Assembly (NCBI GenBank): GCA_012295275.1
Contig: CM022670.1
Span: 4,048,264 to 4,112,263, forward strand
Reading direction: 5' to 3'
Source of the DNA: Chrysomallon squamiferum
Lineage: Eukaryota; Mollusca; Gastropoda; Neomphalida; Peltospiridae
DNA length: 64,000 bases
The notes beneath the pieces are model-generated. The model searched no databases, was not told the origin of the DNA, and saw only the letters and a list, made by a program, of their open reading frames with translations. Below, one piece after another: positions 25,801-40,779 of this stretch; within the stretch, counting starts at the first letter, position 1, and each line of letters begins with the position of its first letter. Made by a program: the position numbers and the translations under genes.

Positions 25801-28800
25801 TATGAATTCTTAATAGTTGTCTATACATGTGTCTTTTTGTCACATGCATATGTCATAGGGTTCAAATATACATAGTTTTCTGTTAATTTATAGTAGTTTA
25901 TATAATTTACTGCTCTGAAAACTTCTACAGTTTTTTGTAATGCACATTGTCATGTCTTCGTGGCTGAAATATGAACTGCACACTATAAATTCTTAATGTA
26001 TGTTTGTATTCAGTCACACAAATATGTGGTAGGATTCTGATTCAGAAAGTTTTCTTTGACCTTTTATAGCTGTAAAAACACTTGAATTTTCTGATACCTA
26101 AGCAATATCTGAACATGATATTTATATTAATGATGATGAGAAGAAACTTGTCATCACTGAATTACTGTGGTCACTCATAGCAGCAAGGGATCTTTAATAC
26201 ACACCTTCCCAAAGACAGCACATACCACATAGACTTTAATAAATCAGTTGGTTTGAAAGAGGAAAAGGATGAAAGGGAATGAATGGAGAATTGATCTTGT
26301 AAACTGTTACATTTCACTTGTTGCCAGTCACTTGTATTATTTTTGTATTGTAGAATGTGACTTTAATAACAGTCTATATTAAAAATAGTAGCAGAAGTAT
26401 TACTAGTAGTAATAATAACAACAACAACAACACTACTACAACTAAATAAAATAAATAAAAATTTAAAAACAAATAAATTAAAAAAGAATTTAAAAAAATT
26501 ATTTTTAGTAATATATATGTGTATATTTCTATTTAAAGTTTTCTTGCATATACATTTTTTTTTTTTTTCCCAAACTACATGAAGCACAATATATCTGGAA
26601 TAAAGAAACCTTCCCATTCATAACACACACACACAGCACTAAGTCAGATCACAGAATAGGTTTGCGGTTTTAATTCTTTCTGCACGAGTGCACAATGATA
26701 ATTACATACCAGATATATGTAAATTGACCACATTCTTTTCTGCCCATTAACAGATACATTTGTCATATCTTTTTTCATACTTCAACCCATTAGGACTTAA
26801 TCCATATCACTAATAAATGAAGTTTGACAGCAGATAAACGAAAATATTTGTTTATTGACACGTGAACACATTTTTTATGTTAATGGTTATGGCTTGTGGT
26901 ATTCTAATCATAAAGTATGAAAGAGAAAAATCTGCTGTAGTCATTCTGTGGGTTAATTTTACCAGTAAGGAATCTTTTGTGTGAAATTCCCATAGATTAC
27001 TGGACTTTATCCTGCACCCCTGACTGCTTGTTACTGTAGCACAGAATATTGAAATGAGTCCGAAGTAATTTTTAATTTTTAATTTTTTAATTTGGAATAT
27101 TTCATTAACTTTATTTACAGTGAATAATAAAATATGTGTGTGTGTGTGTGTGTGTGTGTTGTAAGAGGATGACTAAAAAAAGCTTTTTTATATTGGTCAT
27201 GATTAATTTATATTCACAAAGAAAATTCAGCTAATGAATATGATGACAAATGAGAAATATTTTTTTTATAAGTGTGTTTTTACTGTAAATATACTTCTGA
27301 TCATCAAACTAATTCTACAGTAGAATTACTGCAACAACGAAAAAGAATATTACCTCTGCTACAACTACTCCTACTCAATCTTATCCTCATTATTACACTC
27401 CTGCTGCAGCTTCTACTACAGCTTCTACTACTGATTCTACTGCTACTATTTAAATACATATGTATGTATATCTTTTTTCAAATGTGTGTTCTAGGGTGGA
27501 CCAGAAGCTGGGTGGACTGAGCAGTAGTTACAACATATCGCAAGCACAAGCCATTCTCATGGAAATACGCCATCTACAGCAAAATCTCACAACAGGCCAG
27601 AAAGAGAAAACAGAACTGATGCAGGTAAAAACAATTTTGTTTTTGTTTTGTTTTTAAATTTCACTCCAGTTGTTGTTTTACTGTTCTATTTTTTCAAGCT
27701 GTCTTCTGAATTTTCTCTAAATACAGACTGGTATTTCATGACCATGACCTTAGGAATTGAACAAGCAGTCTTGTAAAGCATTAAAAATACTAATAGACTG
27801 TTGACTGAATCAAACATAAGCAAAGTACTCATCACTATTTATTCAGAAATATTTTTAAACCTTGGGTATCGAAAAAAAAAGAGGCCAAAAAAAGGGAGAA
27901 CATTTTATAGTTAAAAGGTTTTAGTATTTTATGCATATCATTATTATATTAAGAATTATATTTGTCTAAACCCATTCAACATTAACTTGGGCTGGCTCTG
28001 TCTGAAATGAGATGTATTGTCTGTTGTACTTGTGATGTTTAACAACAGTGACAACATCAGTCACCATACAGCATTCTGCCCGGTTCCACACAGCGAATTG
28101 TTATTGTAAACATTGCTTTGTTTCTAGCTACCATTCATACATTTTCTGTCAGCGGAAAATATAAACCATATGCTTGGTAATACTGAATGAGTTCTGGTGA
28201 AAAACCTGAAGTAGATGTTTTATTGTTTTGTTTATATATATAGATATAGATATAGATATAGATAGATAGATAGATATTTGTGTATGTGTGTGTGTTGTGC
28301 ACATGCAAACCAAATGGACATAAGCATGAATATTTTAATGTGTGTACAAATCTCAATTTGTGCTTATTATCTATCTTTAAATGGTCTTTTGTGTGTGTGT
28401 GTGTGTAAACTTATAAAACAAATATGTATGTATGTGTATGTATGTATGTATGTATGTATGTATGTATGTATGTATGTATAGGCTAAATATATTCATGGAT
28501 ACATACGTTCATGTATTACATTTAGTTTGCATGTGCACTCACACACAGGCATCAGAAAGACAAACACATATACTGAAGAATTTATATTTGTATGCTTATG
28601 CATATTGGAATAACAGACACCATAAACTGAACATAGTGAAAATACATTTATTTTCCTAATAGATTTTTATCCAAGATAATAAACTAAAAAAACATAAAAA
28701 AACAAAAAACAAACATATATTTTAAATTTGAAGAAAAAAATAATAATGAACAATGAATAATTTAAAATGCAACAGAAACATGTGCAAACAGAAAATTGTC

Positions 28801-29392
28801 ATGTTTTTTAATCAGATACCTCTTCTGTTGCAAAAAAAAAAAAAAAGCCATTCTTTTCTGAGAATGTCAAGAATTTCCAAAATGGCCTAGTGGAAATGGG
28901 AGAAAAAAAAAATATAAATGATATTCCGAAACATGATATCATGGCTGATTATTTTCTACATAAGACAATTTTGGCAGATGTTTTTCAGCTCAAAGAGAAT
29001 CTTTGAAAAAATGTGATTTAGTCCTACAGGTGGGGAAACTGTTTACATTTTGGGCAGAGTGCTAGATTTAAGGTCAGCCAGTGTGTAACCTTTTTAATCG
29101 GAGATGAATGGAAATACTTTTTCTTCAAAATTGCCTCCTCCCAATTTTGTCAGGATAAGGAACTGATATTTCTCTGAACTCGTTAACAGTGTGGATGCTA
29201 TCACAGGAAGTTGCTTGTGTTTTTTTTTTCTCATCATCAAAATGTTGAAATTCCAATGGGTGGTTTCCGTGGCCATCATCTGCATAACCTTGAGGTGTGA
29301 TGTTTATGTGGCTAATTATCAAATATCTACATTTGTTTCTTGTCTGTCTTCCTCGTGGAGGCAAGAAACCAGACTATGTTTCTTTTTTTTCA

Positions 29393-29429
<37 letters not shown>

Positions 29430-30690
29430 AAAAGTCCTGATGTGCTGTTTTTCAAGATCATTTACTTCATCTGAATGTCTTTATTCATCAGATACTGATT
29501 TCTTTAATTATTATTATTATTATTATTAAATACAAGTTTATTAAATTTATTAAAAAAAATTATTATAATGTTGGTAAGCTACTTATGTCTGACTGTAATT
29601 TCTCTAGTAAAGACATTTTTTTTTTTTTTTTTTTTTTTTCAGAAATGTTTTTATTTTATTTTAATAAAAAAAAATAATAATAATAATAATAAAGACTCAC
29701 TTTTAAGTTTATTATTATTTTAATTTTTTTTATTAAAAAAGTACCAATATTATATATCTGCCTTAAACAGCTTCCTGTGGACATGTGGACAGTGACTGTT
29801 CTGAGCACACTAAATCATTACCACTGACCACACATCGGCTCCCACTGCATTCAGCAAGGTGCAGGTTTTGTCTGATTGTTTTACATGTAAATTATGGACA
29901 ATTCCAAGATAGTCAGTGAAGGGAAACACAGCAGACGTACAGCCTAATGGCAGTGTAAACACATTGCTGGCATTCCAGGCCTGTCGAGATAGCAAACTGT
30001 TGCTGCACACTCGCTCTCTCTGTTTGTCGGGGCCAACGTTTTACAACTGCACTCTGTTTCACATCGCTGTAGTATTTTGTCCTTGTCAGGAACTCGTCCA
30101 GAGAATGGGAGAAAAAAAAAAAAAAAACCCCCCCAAAAAACCCACCTTCCCACTTATAACAACAATAACACCTCCCCTACAACAACAACAACAACATCTT
30201 TCCCCTACAACAACAACAACAACAACAACGCAATGATTTCCCTTCCAGAAAAAATGACATTTAAAGAAGCCCTAGCAACATGTAAAAAGAAAAAGAAACT
30301 TTGTTGTTAAAAATGTAATTTTTTGACATTTTGCAGAAAACGTGTTTTTTGGGTTGCTGCCATCTACATTATGTGTTTTGTATTGTTTGCTACAGCTGCA
30401 GTTCTTATGACTGAAATTTCAGTCTCAGTATGTTCTTTTTTGTGTGTGTAGTATTTTGATTGTTGTTAAAAGAAATAAAATAAATAATAATAATAATTAC
30501 AACCTGAAGCCAGTTAAGGGGTTTTTGGGTTTTTTTTTAATGAATTCTTTTACATTAGTAATTTTAATTTTTCATTATTACTACTTAATTTTTTTATTTA
30601 AACCTGAAGCCAATTAATTTTTTTTTTTTTTTTTAATGAATTCTTTTACATTAGTAATTTTAATTTTTCATTATTACTACTTAATTTATT

Positions 30691-30729
<39 letters not shown>

Positions 30730-31463
30730 TTATTGTTGTTGTTCTTGTTGTTTTAGATTTTTATCAAAAGAAACATGAATTTCAATTTTTCTTTTACACC
30801 CCAAAATTAATAAATAAATGATAAAAATTAAAATTAAAATTAAAAAATAAAATAAAAGTTCTTATTTTATTTATTTATTTATTTAATAATTTTAAAAATA
30901 AAAGGTATTTTCATTTAAATATCACCACTTATTATATTTTTCCAAAATATTATATAGACCTTACCATTTTCTTCTGAAGCATCTTGTCAATGAAAAAAAC
31001 AAGAAATCTTTTTTAAAAACAAGGCAAGTTGGTGCATGTAAGTGCTGCTAAAAATGAAACATGTTTCTTTAAGGAGTAGCAGGATATGTCGACAACATGC
31101 TGTGAAAATAATAAGAATGGCTGAGATTCTTACTAAATGCATTCAGAGCTATTTTCAGCATCTACTGATACCATAACCATCATCATTCCGAGTATGATGA
31201 AAAGTACATGCATTATAAATATTCACTGGTTATCCTGTATACGATCAGAATGTAATATTTTCTATAGTAATGAGCATGTGTTGTTGACAGAAGTAGTGCA
31301 GTAGGTTGCATAAATACTGTTTGGAAGTGTTTCTGTTTAATGTTTTGTACATGATGAATAATATTTAATAATAATAATAATAATAATAATAGCAGTCCAG
31401 TAATTGCCAGTGATAGAAGGTTATGGTATGTTGTTTTTTGTCAGTGGGTAATTCTGTGGTGTG

Positions 31464-31545
<82 letters not shown>

Positions 31546-32023
31546 ATGTGTAAGTGTGTGTAGTATTAATAACTAAAACTGCACACACATATATTTAACA
31601 CACATACACACAATGCATACATACATATTAATTGATATAAAAAAGTACAGTATCAAATTTATTTGTATCAGTTAATTGCACATTTAACTATAGAGAGATG
31701 AAGAAGAAATATATATATATTTTAAATAAATACTTCACTTTAATTTCTATCTGACTAGCTGAAAAGGGAGAGATAAGACTCAGTTGTGTGCTATGTCTGA
31801 GATATGATAACTGCTGTAGATCACAAGTGGAGGTTTGAAATAATAAACTGTGTCATTTATTTCTTCCTGTAACAAATACGCTGCACTTACCTTGGAAGTA
31901 GTTGAATATTCTCTTCTCATTCTTTCTTTAAAATTACATTTTGTTTTCTGTTTATTGCTATTACTATTTTTATTTTTAAATTATGGAGGTTGGTTAAAAA
32001 GAAAGAAAAAACAACAAAAAAAC

Positions 32024-32106
<83 letters not shown>

Positions 32107-32459
32107 TTAAAAGAACAACAATATTCAGAAAGTAATTGTAAAACAAATACATTTTTAAAGGCAAAAAGGAATGTTGAAACAAATACTGTTGCCCAACTTT
32201 TTAATATAATTTTATTTATATTATTTATTTTTATTTTTTTAATATATGGATAACATCTGTATAAAACAGGATATTTTTATGTGACTTTATGTAATTAATA
32301 AATGCTTCGACACATTTAATAACAGTTAGTGTTATTATTATAATAGATACACTGAAAAATCCTACCATTGCTTTATGGGCAGTACCATTGATAAGTCTCG
32401 AAGAATTTTGTTTTATTTGTATGATTTTGTGTATATGTTAATTTTAAAATAGTATGCAT

Positions 32460-32504
<45 letters not shown>

Positions 32505-32566
32505 AGCACACATGCACACTCAGACACACACTTCTTAATCTTGTTCTGTTTCTATCTTTGTCATCT

Positions 32567-32645
<79 letters not shown>

Positions 32646-35600
32646 AAACACATACATAATGATGAACAAATTCATAAACATTCATAGACATGATATATAT
32701 ACACACAGGACTTTTAAACAAACCAAGACAGATAGATATCACCCTGACATTTTATTTTTCTCTTAAGTCTCACAACAGCACATTCAAACCGCAATTAAAG
32801 TATTGAACTGGAGGTACCCACAGGTCTCTCACAAACCATGGCTGCCTTTCTGCCAGAAAATATATTTACAGATAAATATTCTGAATGATTAACCTCGCTG
32901 TTTAATTCCACACAATGACATCTACTGCCAGCAAATCCACGTTGAGTGACTTACACGTATATAGAAGATAGTCTAAGTGATTCATTGTCTAGCAATGTGT
33001 AGCTGACTCTGCTGTCTTCCAGGGCTTTATTCCAGGCTGTAGGTGTTGCCATGTGCAGTCGGTGTGTAGATTCAGTTGCAAAAACCTAATTATATTAGCA
33101 AATAGTTGCCGTTGTTGCTGAGCTGCGTCAGAAACCCAGAGGAATGTGTGAAGATAAGGAATTCATTGCCACCTTCTTTCTTTTTTCTTTTCCCCTCTCT
33201 GTTTTTAATTTTTAATTTTTAAAAACAGTTTGTTTATTTCAGTTTCAAAAATGCTCGTAAAGATAAGACAAAAAAAATAAAAAAATAAAAAATATGAAGA
33301 AATTAATTGCTTTTTATTCTTTCTCTTCTTCCTTTTCTTTCTTTCTTTCTTTCTTTCTTTCTTTTTTATTATTCATTTTTATTTCTTTCTTACTAAGAAA
33401 ATGGTAATAATGACAACAAAATAAAACTAATAAATATTTATTGTCTTTTATCTGTTCCTTTTTTCTTTCATTTCCATTTTTTGATTTGAAACAATTGTAG
33501 TAATAAATACAGATAATAAAAAGTTACTTTGGTCCATATTGCATTGGTGACTTTTATGTGAAAGCCTGTGAAATATATTCAGTAACCTTCATTTTAAAAT
33601 ATTTAAAACACTGAATTAATGACACATATTTATACATAAAATACCAAAGTGAAATTAATCAGTATACATTAATTGTGTTGTTTGTATTAATTATAAATTA
33701 AATTGTTTTTCATTGTTTTGTTTTTTTGTTTCTGCATTTGAGTTATTTGGGTAATTGACCTGTTTTCAGGATATCATATTTCATATTTTTGAATATAAAA
33801 TAAAATAAAATGAATAATGGATAAAAAAAATATAAAACATAAAATAAAAAACAGTAATAAAAATAATATAAATATGCAGAATACTTAAAATTCATATATT
33901 TTCACAGCTAATTATTTTTATTTTTATTATTTGTAAACATTAACCTGATTTTCTGCATCAACTTAATAACTAACAAAATTACTATTATTACTATTATTAT
34001 TTTTATTTTTATTATTATTGTTATTGTTTTGTTATTGTTATTTTTTATTTTAACATTTTTTTTTGTTTTTTTTTTTTGTTTTAATAAATCTCATAAGTAT
34101 AGTAGTAAGGTTTTATATCAATATTTTAAAAAATTTGATTTCTTGTTGCAGAGCTTGGCAAGACTGAAGGAAGAATTCATGTTCAGTAAAAATGGCGGAT
34201 CTTCTCCTGATGTCTCCACCCTGTCTCTTTTGCAGGAGAAATCAAGTACAGAGTCACAGACTGACTTGATAGGAGAGGTAATTAGTTTCACATATTTGTC
34301 TTCATGCAATGCACGTGCATGAGCACTGGAAACATGATAAACATGTCTGCTTACGTATATATATGCACAAACATCAGGTCACATATAAACATAAAACATA
34401 CTGAGGTAAACACTTGTGACCTGCTGCAACAAAAGGTACTGAAAGTCACTGATAGAGGTCATTACTGTGCCTTGAGCCATGATGAATGAAGGCTATTTGT
34501 TAAAGCAGTAGTAAACTTTATATTTTAAACAGTTATTTTAGTAATAATTAATTTAAAAAGTTAAATCCAATTAATTAAAAAATAAATGTGTTTTTGGTAA
34601 TGAAATAGTTTAGAACAAAATTTTTTTTAAAATGCCCAACACACTCGCATATACACACATGATTTTAAAAGATATATATTCATTTTGACTCATCATAATT
34701 CATTGAGACTTACATTATTATTTTACATTATTTAGTAACATCCAAACAGCTAAAGGAAAAAAAAAAAAAAAAAAAAAATGTCATAGATGTCATTTTATGT
34801 AGCTTTTGTGTGAGCAGATAACGTTTATTTATTAAACAAAAATAAATAACTGATCATAGACTCCCTCTGCAATTTCAAGATGCACGTACATTATTATGTT
34901 AATAGCTGACAGTGATTATATATTATGTCTGGGAGTTGATTCATTGTCTTTCCCATAGTGCTTTTGTCTACATAATTCTGTAGACAGATATATAAAATAA
35001 AAGTTGGCACTCCTTAATGGAAGGAGTGGGAATAACTGTGGCCTAAGGGAATGTCTTTTTTCCTTTTTGTATATTTATTTATTTACTTATTTTTCAAAAA
35101 TAAACCACAGCATTAAAAAAAAGAAGAAAAATAAGCTGCTATATTATTTTTTTTTGTTCTGAATTTATTACCCCAATTGATATTTTGTTTTAAATTTTAA
35201 ACAAATTCTTTTCTTACAGTTGATATTTTAATGATTATATTTACTATTATTATTATTATTATTATTAAATTGCATTTTTATTACCCTTTATGTGAAACAC
35301 CTATTATTATTATTACTTTTTTTTTAATAAAAAAGGTACTAAATAAATTAATAATTTTTTGTTGATAACATTTCTCTTCTTCCTCAAAACATTATTTTTA
35401 TTTTCATTTAGTTTGGCCTGAATCAGAGACGAATCTACGCCGAGAACACGCGACTACAGCTGCAGTACGACGAAGCGCTGAGAAAACTTAGTGAACTCAA
35501 ACACAAGCTTGCTAAAGTCGAGGATCAGATGATTCCTGGACAGACAGAGTCTGACAAAGACAGGTAAGTCTATAAGTAAACACTCAGCTGTCCTAGGCAA

Positions 35601-36794
35601 TTACACACATTTACAGATAAGATAATGGTTGGCTTTCACAGCTATGGAGATAGAAAGAGGTGTGAGTTGTATGTTTTTCACTTCCCGTAATACTGTCTAC
35701 ACTGTCACTGCTGCCTAAAGATGCTCAGAATTAAAAGTGATGTACCTCTTTTTTAATCAAATGCTTAGCAACTGTTGCAGTAGCCTAATCAATTCTTAAT
35801 ATTACATTTCATTTTTGGTTTCAAATTTATTTTCTTTTGGTCTGTGGTAATTTTATTTATTTATTTATTTATTTATTGTTTTTAAATATTTTGTTTTTGT
35901 TGTTTTTTTATTCATTTTTTTTTTTTTTTTTTTTTTTGTCCTCCATCTATAATTAGTTCATAATATATTTGTATTTTAGGGAGTTCTGTGTTCATTTTCT
36001 TAATTACCAAATGATTCTGTAAAATTTGTTTATGTTTTTATTTATTTTGGGATTATATTGCATAGTTCAGTAATTAACAATTTGGCATAACTTAGGTGTT
36101 TGTCCATTATAATTATTTAAAGAAAATACAAATCTGTAACAAATACTGAGTATAAGTTTTCAAACTGATGAAATAAATGTATATATATATTTACAGTTTG
36201 ATCATGAGAAAATAAATGAGGCTTTAACACTTCTAATATCTACTTTACTATTTGTTAACTCTTTCACTTGATTGTGATGTATGCAGAACGAACCATTTTT
36301 GAATGTGTGTTTTGATTCCTTTTATATTTTTAAATTTTAAATATATATTTTCCTTTCAGGCTTCTCTTACTTCAAGAAAAAGAACAGCTGCTAAGAGAAC
36401 TACGAAGCATTGATCCGAAAGGGCGGAGTGAAGGAGAATTGATGTCCATCCAACAGCGAATTAATCAGCTGGAGCATGACTTGAACCATCACTTAGAAAT
36501 CTCTAACAAACAGATAGCAGAGAGGTAACACATTACTGTTTTAAATGTGTGCAGTAACAATGCAGTATCCTCCAAGCTGTTTCATTTCCAACTGGTACAT
36601 CCTTTCCCGTATTCAGGAAATAGAGCTTTTTTTAATATCGTTTTATCATTAAAATTTAAAATAAGTGAAATATAAATATGGCATCCACTGAGCTTTTGCC
36701 ATCCTGTTTTTTGTGATAGCAGTCTTCATAAATGTTGCATTTAAATATTAAATACATTTAGGTGTTGTTAGACTTTCATTCATTCAGTGTGTGA

Positions 36795-36833
<39 letters not shown>

Positions 36834-36924
36834 TGTGTGGCTGTGTGTGTGTGTATGTGTGTGAGTCTGTGTGTGTGTGTGAGTGTGAGTGAGTTTGTGT
36901 GTGTTTGTGAATGAGTGTGTGTGA

Positions 36925-36960
<36 letters not shown>

Positions 36961-39876
36961 GAATGAAGGACATAGTTAACTACTCCCATTGTACTAAAAA
37001 AGATAATTACTTCACCTCTTATTTTATTTATTTTTATTTTTGTGGTGACAGGTTAAAACTACAATCAGAGAAGGTGTCAATCATGAGACAGTTGTCAGAG
37101 ACAACAAAACTAACATCATACCTGGAGATGCAGTTACGCAGGTAAATTTGTAATTACCATTTCATTTAACTCCCTGAATCTCTCCAGTTAAGTTGATCAA
37201 ATATAATAAAATTTTTTAAATATTCACTAAATTAATGATGTATTGAATTTATTGAGTAACTCCTTTGTTTTTTCAAGCTGTTAAGGATAAGACTTTGGTT
37301 TAAAAAAAAAAATTTATAAAAAAATTTAATTTTGTTTTCAGCTTGTCATTAAGTACTCTGTCCATATCATCTGGATCAAGTCTGGGTTCGCTAGGATCGC
37401 TGTCGGCCAGCAGTCGCGGGTCACTGAACTCATTAAGTGCAATGGACATCTACGGCCAGTCACAGAGCAGCAGTGACGTTTCACTTCAAGACCTGCACCA
37501 ACGCGTGGAAAAGCTTCTACAGGGTCACACAACCTGCATGTCCCCCATCCACGAGAATTCAGTGAACACATCGTTGACCTCGCCAGACCTGGCAGCAGCA
37601 GCAACCAACAGCTACCTTCAGAGTGTCATGGCCAGCAACGAAAACATCTCCTCAGCAGTGTCTTCAAATTCATCCTTATCATCGTCAGTGACGTCGCCAG
37701 TGTATGACATGGGGCTGCCACCCAGTTACAGACAGCACATGAATGCCATCGAGAAGCAAAAACTTTTTGATATGGGATGCAACCCTAACTGGAATGCAAA
37801 CAATGTCTTGAATATTCCGGCCACAAACAATGAATATATGTTTCCCTGTGTACTCAGCACAAACTGCGAGCAATCAAAAATACTAGAGACTTGTGTTAAT
37901 TCACAGAACCCAAGGGTAGATAACAATAGCTCTAGGACACTGCTTCCCTGCGCCAGTGAGGCTGTTTCTCCAGCACTCGTTTCTGGCAGTGGTGAATCAA
38001 ATACATTTAGTAGCAATAATGGAAAACGTTCTCAAGGGCTGGAGGGTGTGGATACCATCTCGAACCCTCCCCTCAGCCCCATTAGTGAGAGTAGTTCGGG
38101 TGTGTGTAATAATTTATCGGGAGGCAATACGAGGAGCGTGTCTGCTGCTGTGAGTGATGAGAGTGTAGCCGGTGATAGTGGAGTTTTTGAGGCATCAGTC
38201 AAGAGGTGAGAATTTATTCTTATTTTAGAAACAGAACATAAAAGACTGACTTCAGTGGGTTGGTAGGAGAGTTAGCAATGATTTCAGTCCTAGGAAACAA
38301 AGTGGTAATATTTCTGACATATTTGTGACAAAGTGTATGAGCATTTGTTAAAGAAGTAAGCATCTTATTATTTTTATTTTTTATTTATTTATTTATTTTT
38401 TTTAAAGAAGAAAATAAAATTTAAAAAAATAACAATAATACTATTACTACTACTACTAATAAAGATAAAACAGAAGACAAATCTTGATGATCATTAGGAC
38501 AGTTATGAATACAGTTTCGTGAGTCAAAATATAAATAAGTATAAATGGTTGAGAGGAAAGGATTTAAAAAAAAAAAAATGGTAAAATGATTTCTGCTATA
38601 TGAAGCAGATAGATAATATATGTTTAAAAAGGCCAGCTTTTTCAGTCTTTTGGGGAACTGAGTTCTATCACAAGAAGCAAAATTATAACACCTAAATATA
38701 AATGTTTGGCACATTGATAGACTTGTACATATTTGATTTTAACAAAAATAAAATGTTCTGGATCAGTAGAACTTAAATTTCAATCATGCAAAACAAAATG
38801 ATACTTGTGGGTAAATGTTTAAATCATTGATCAAGATTTAAGAAAACAAAAGTACTAATTTTTTTAAATACAAATTATAATATAGATCTAAATCTTTTTA
38901 TTTTTTTTTATTTTTTTTTTTAACTGACTAGAAAAGCTATTGACTTCAAAAACACAAAACAAAATGATAATGAAATGGAGTACATTTTGGAGACATCAGT
39001 TAAGAAACAATTATTTGTTTTTGTTTTCCAGAAAAATTAAAAGTGAAATAAATAGAATAACCTTTAATAATTATAGAGATATATTTAGATAGGCCTGACA
39101 TTTTATCAAACGTTTATAAATAGGAATTTACAGTTTACAAATTATTGTAAATTTATCTGATGTCAATATGTGACAAATAATTGCTGAACAATTTGCTATT
39201 TCTCTGATTAGGACTGTTGCATAATAATTATATTGAACATTCACGATATATGCATGAAAGGGTTTTTTTTTTATTTTTTTAGTTTGAGATGATAAGGCCA
39301 TTTTTTAAAAGTGTTAAAAAAAAGTATGAAAGGACAAAAAAGAATAACAAAAGAATCCATCAGCAGCCTCCACATAACAAAAACAAAGCATATCATATTG
39401 GAGATATATAACAAATACCTGAAACAATCACGAGAAGTGCAAATAGAAATTTACAAATGAATATAATGGATTTATTTTTCTTATTTTTCAGGACTGGTGA
39501 TATTGATGAAGTATTAGAAACAAACCTGGAAAGTGCTCAGATTCAAATAAAATTAAAGTAAGAAATACAATAAAATCTTTTACTTTCTTTTAGGTGACAT
39601 GCATGTAATTACCTGTTTTAGCTGCTTGTTCAGGTTCATCGGTAGAAATATTATTGATGTGTAACTACTTTAATGATTTTAATTTTACACTATTACATTC
39701 AGAGTCACTATATTACCTATCCAGACATGTTGATATGTTGGCCATAGCAACATGTCCAGAAAATCAGTCTAATAGTAATAATATTATAGAGTTACAAAAT
39801 ACAGTAAATATTAATTAACACATCAAAATGTCATTTTTAATTTTTTTTTTTATTCTTTTAATACTTTTTTCTCCTT

Positions 39877-39913
<37 letters not shown>

Positions 39914-40742
39914 TGGAAACAACATACTAGAAATATGAAATGTTAAATAAAATGTAAATTTAAAAAAGATTGATAAATATTCAAAACTTAATGCTCAGTT
40001 TTATGCTGTTTTTATGCTAATATCTTGCATTGTATGAATAATGTTGACTGAGTTTAATTAAAAACAATTTTATTTGCATTGTGAGAAGAAGAATTATTGT
40101 TTTATAACCTATTTGTATTTTGAAATATAACACTGTGTACATTAGTGATTTTATTTATTTATTTACTTATTTTCTGTTGTATGTTTTTTTTTTTCTGTTT
40201 TTTGTTGACTAAATTTATTGTTGATTTTGAAATGTGATTTGAACTCTTGGATTGATTATACCTGAAGTGGTAATTTAAAAAAAAAAAATCACATATCCAC
40301 TTTTTTAAGTTCACAAATAATTTATAGAGATTGTTTCAGTTTACACAGTGACAAATAATTCATAAATAATTTTACTATATTGATATTAAAGAGTTATTTC
40401 ATTTAGTTAGTTGCTATAGTTTATTTATTTACATATTTACTTACATATTTTCTTACTTTGTTTGTTTGTTTGATTGTTTATTTATTTTTTGATCATTTCA
40501 GGTATGAAGGATTGGAAAATCAACTGGTCATTGGACTGGTACAGGCCAGAAACCTTGAAGCATTAGCATTCCCCAAGAACAGTCAAGTGTAAGTTAATCT
40601 AACTGTAATGCTTGGTATTCCTTCACAGCTTTTTCAAAACATTTTCTTATTAGAACCATGTATTATAGGTATTTATTGAATCTGTAGTCACATGTGAATG
40701 GTAATGAAAACATATATGTATGTTTATTATATGTATACTCTC

Positions 40743-40779
<37 letters not shown>

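Larger units (their letters stand above)
23522..27494 (+). other. KIBRA intron 5 (4.0 kb)
   Basis: Contains two SINE fragments in opposite orientation (24070-24271 plus, 26131-26256 minus) and a degenerate tandem of about 200-base units (25586-26090). An unassigned CpG-containing island lies at 24500-24670. (TG)n occurs at 27134-27158. Confidence 0.6.
27625..34151 (+). other. KIBRA intron 6 (6.5 kb)
   Basis: Rich in microsatellites: (TATG)n at 28424-28480, (TTTA)n at 30692-30731, (TG)n+(GA)n at 31467-31539, (TA)n at 32037-32100, (CA)n and (CT)n at 32463-32645. A tandem duplication lies at 30501-30690. Non-repetitive islands at 29770-30110 and 32740-33180 are unassigned. Confidence 0.6.
34278..37051 (+). 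other. KIBRA introns 7, 8 and 9
   Basis: Introns of 1134, 796 and 527 bases between exons 7-10. They hold poly-A (34759-34778), poly-T (35917-35937) and, in intron 9, a long imperfect (TG)n tract (36797-36958). Nothing else recognised. Confidence 0.6.

Noticed and set aside
28424-28480. CRISPR-like regular repeat
   Set aside because: A plain TATG tetranucleotide run with no spacers, in a eukaryotic intron.
37338-38016. Antisense frames opposite KIBRA exon 11
   Set aside because: Shadows of the long, less AT-rich coding exon on the other strand.
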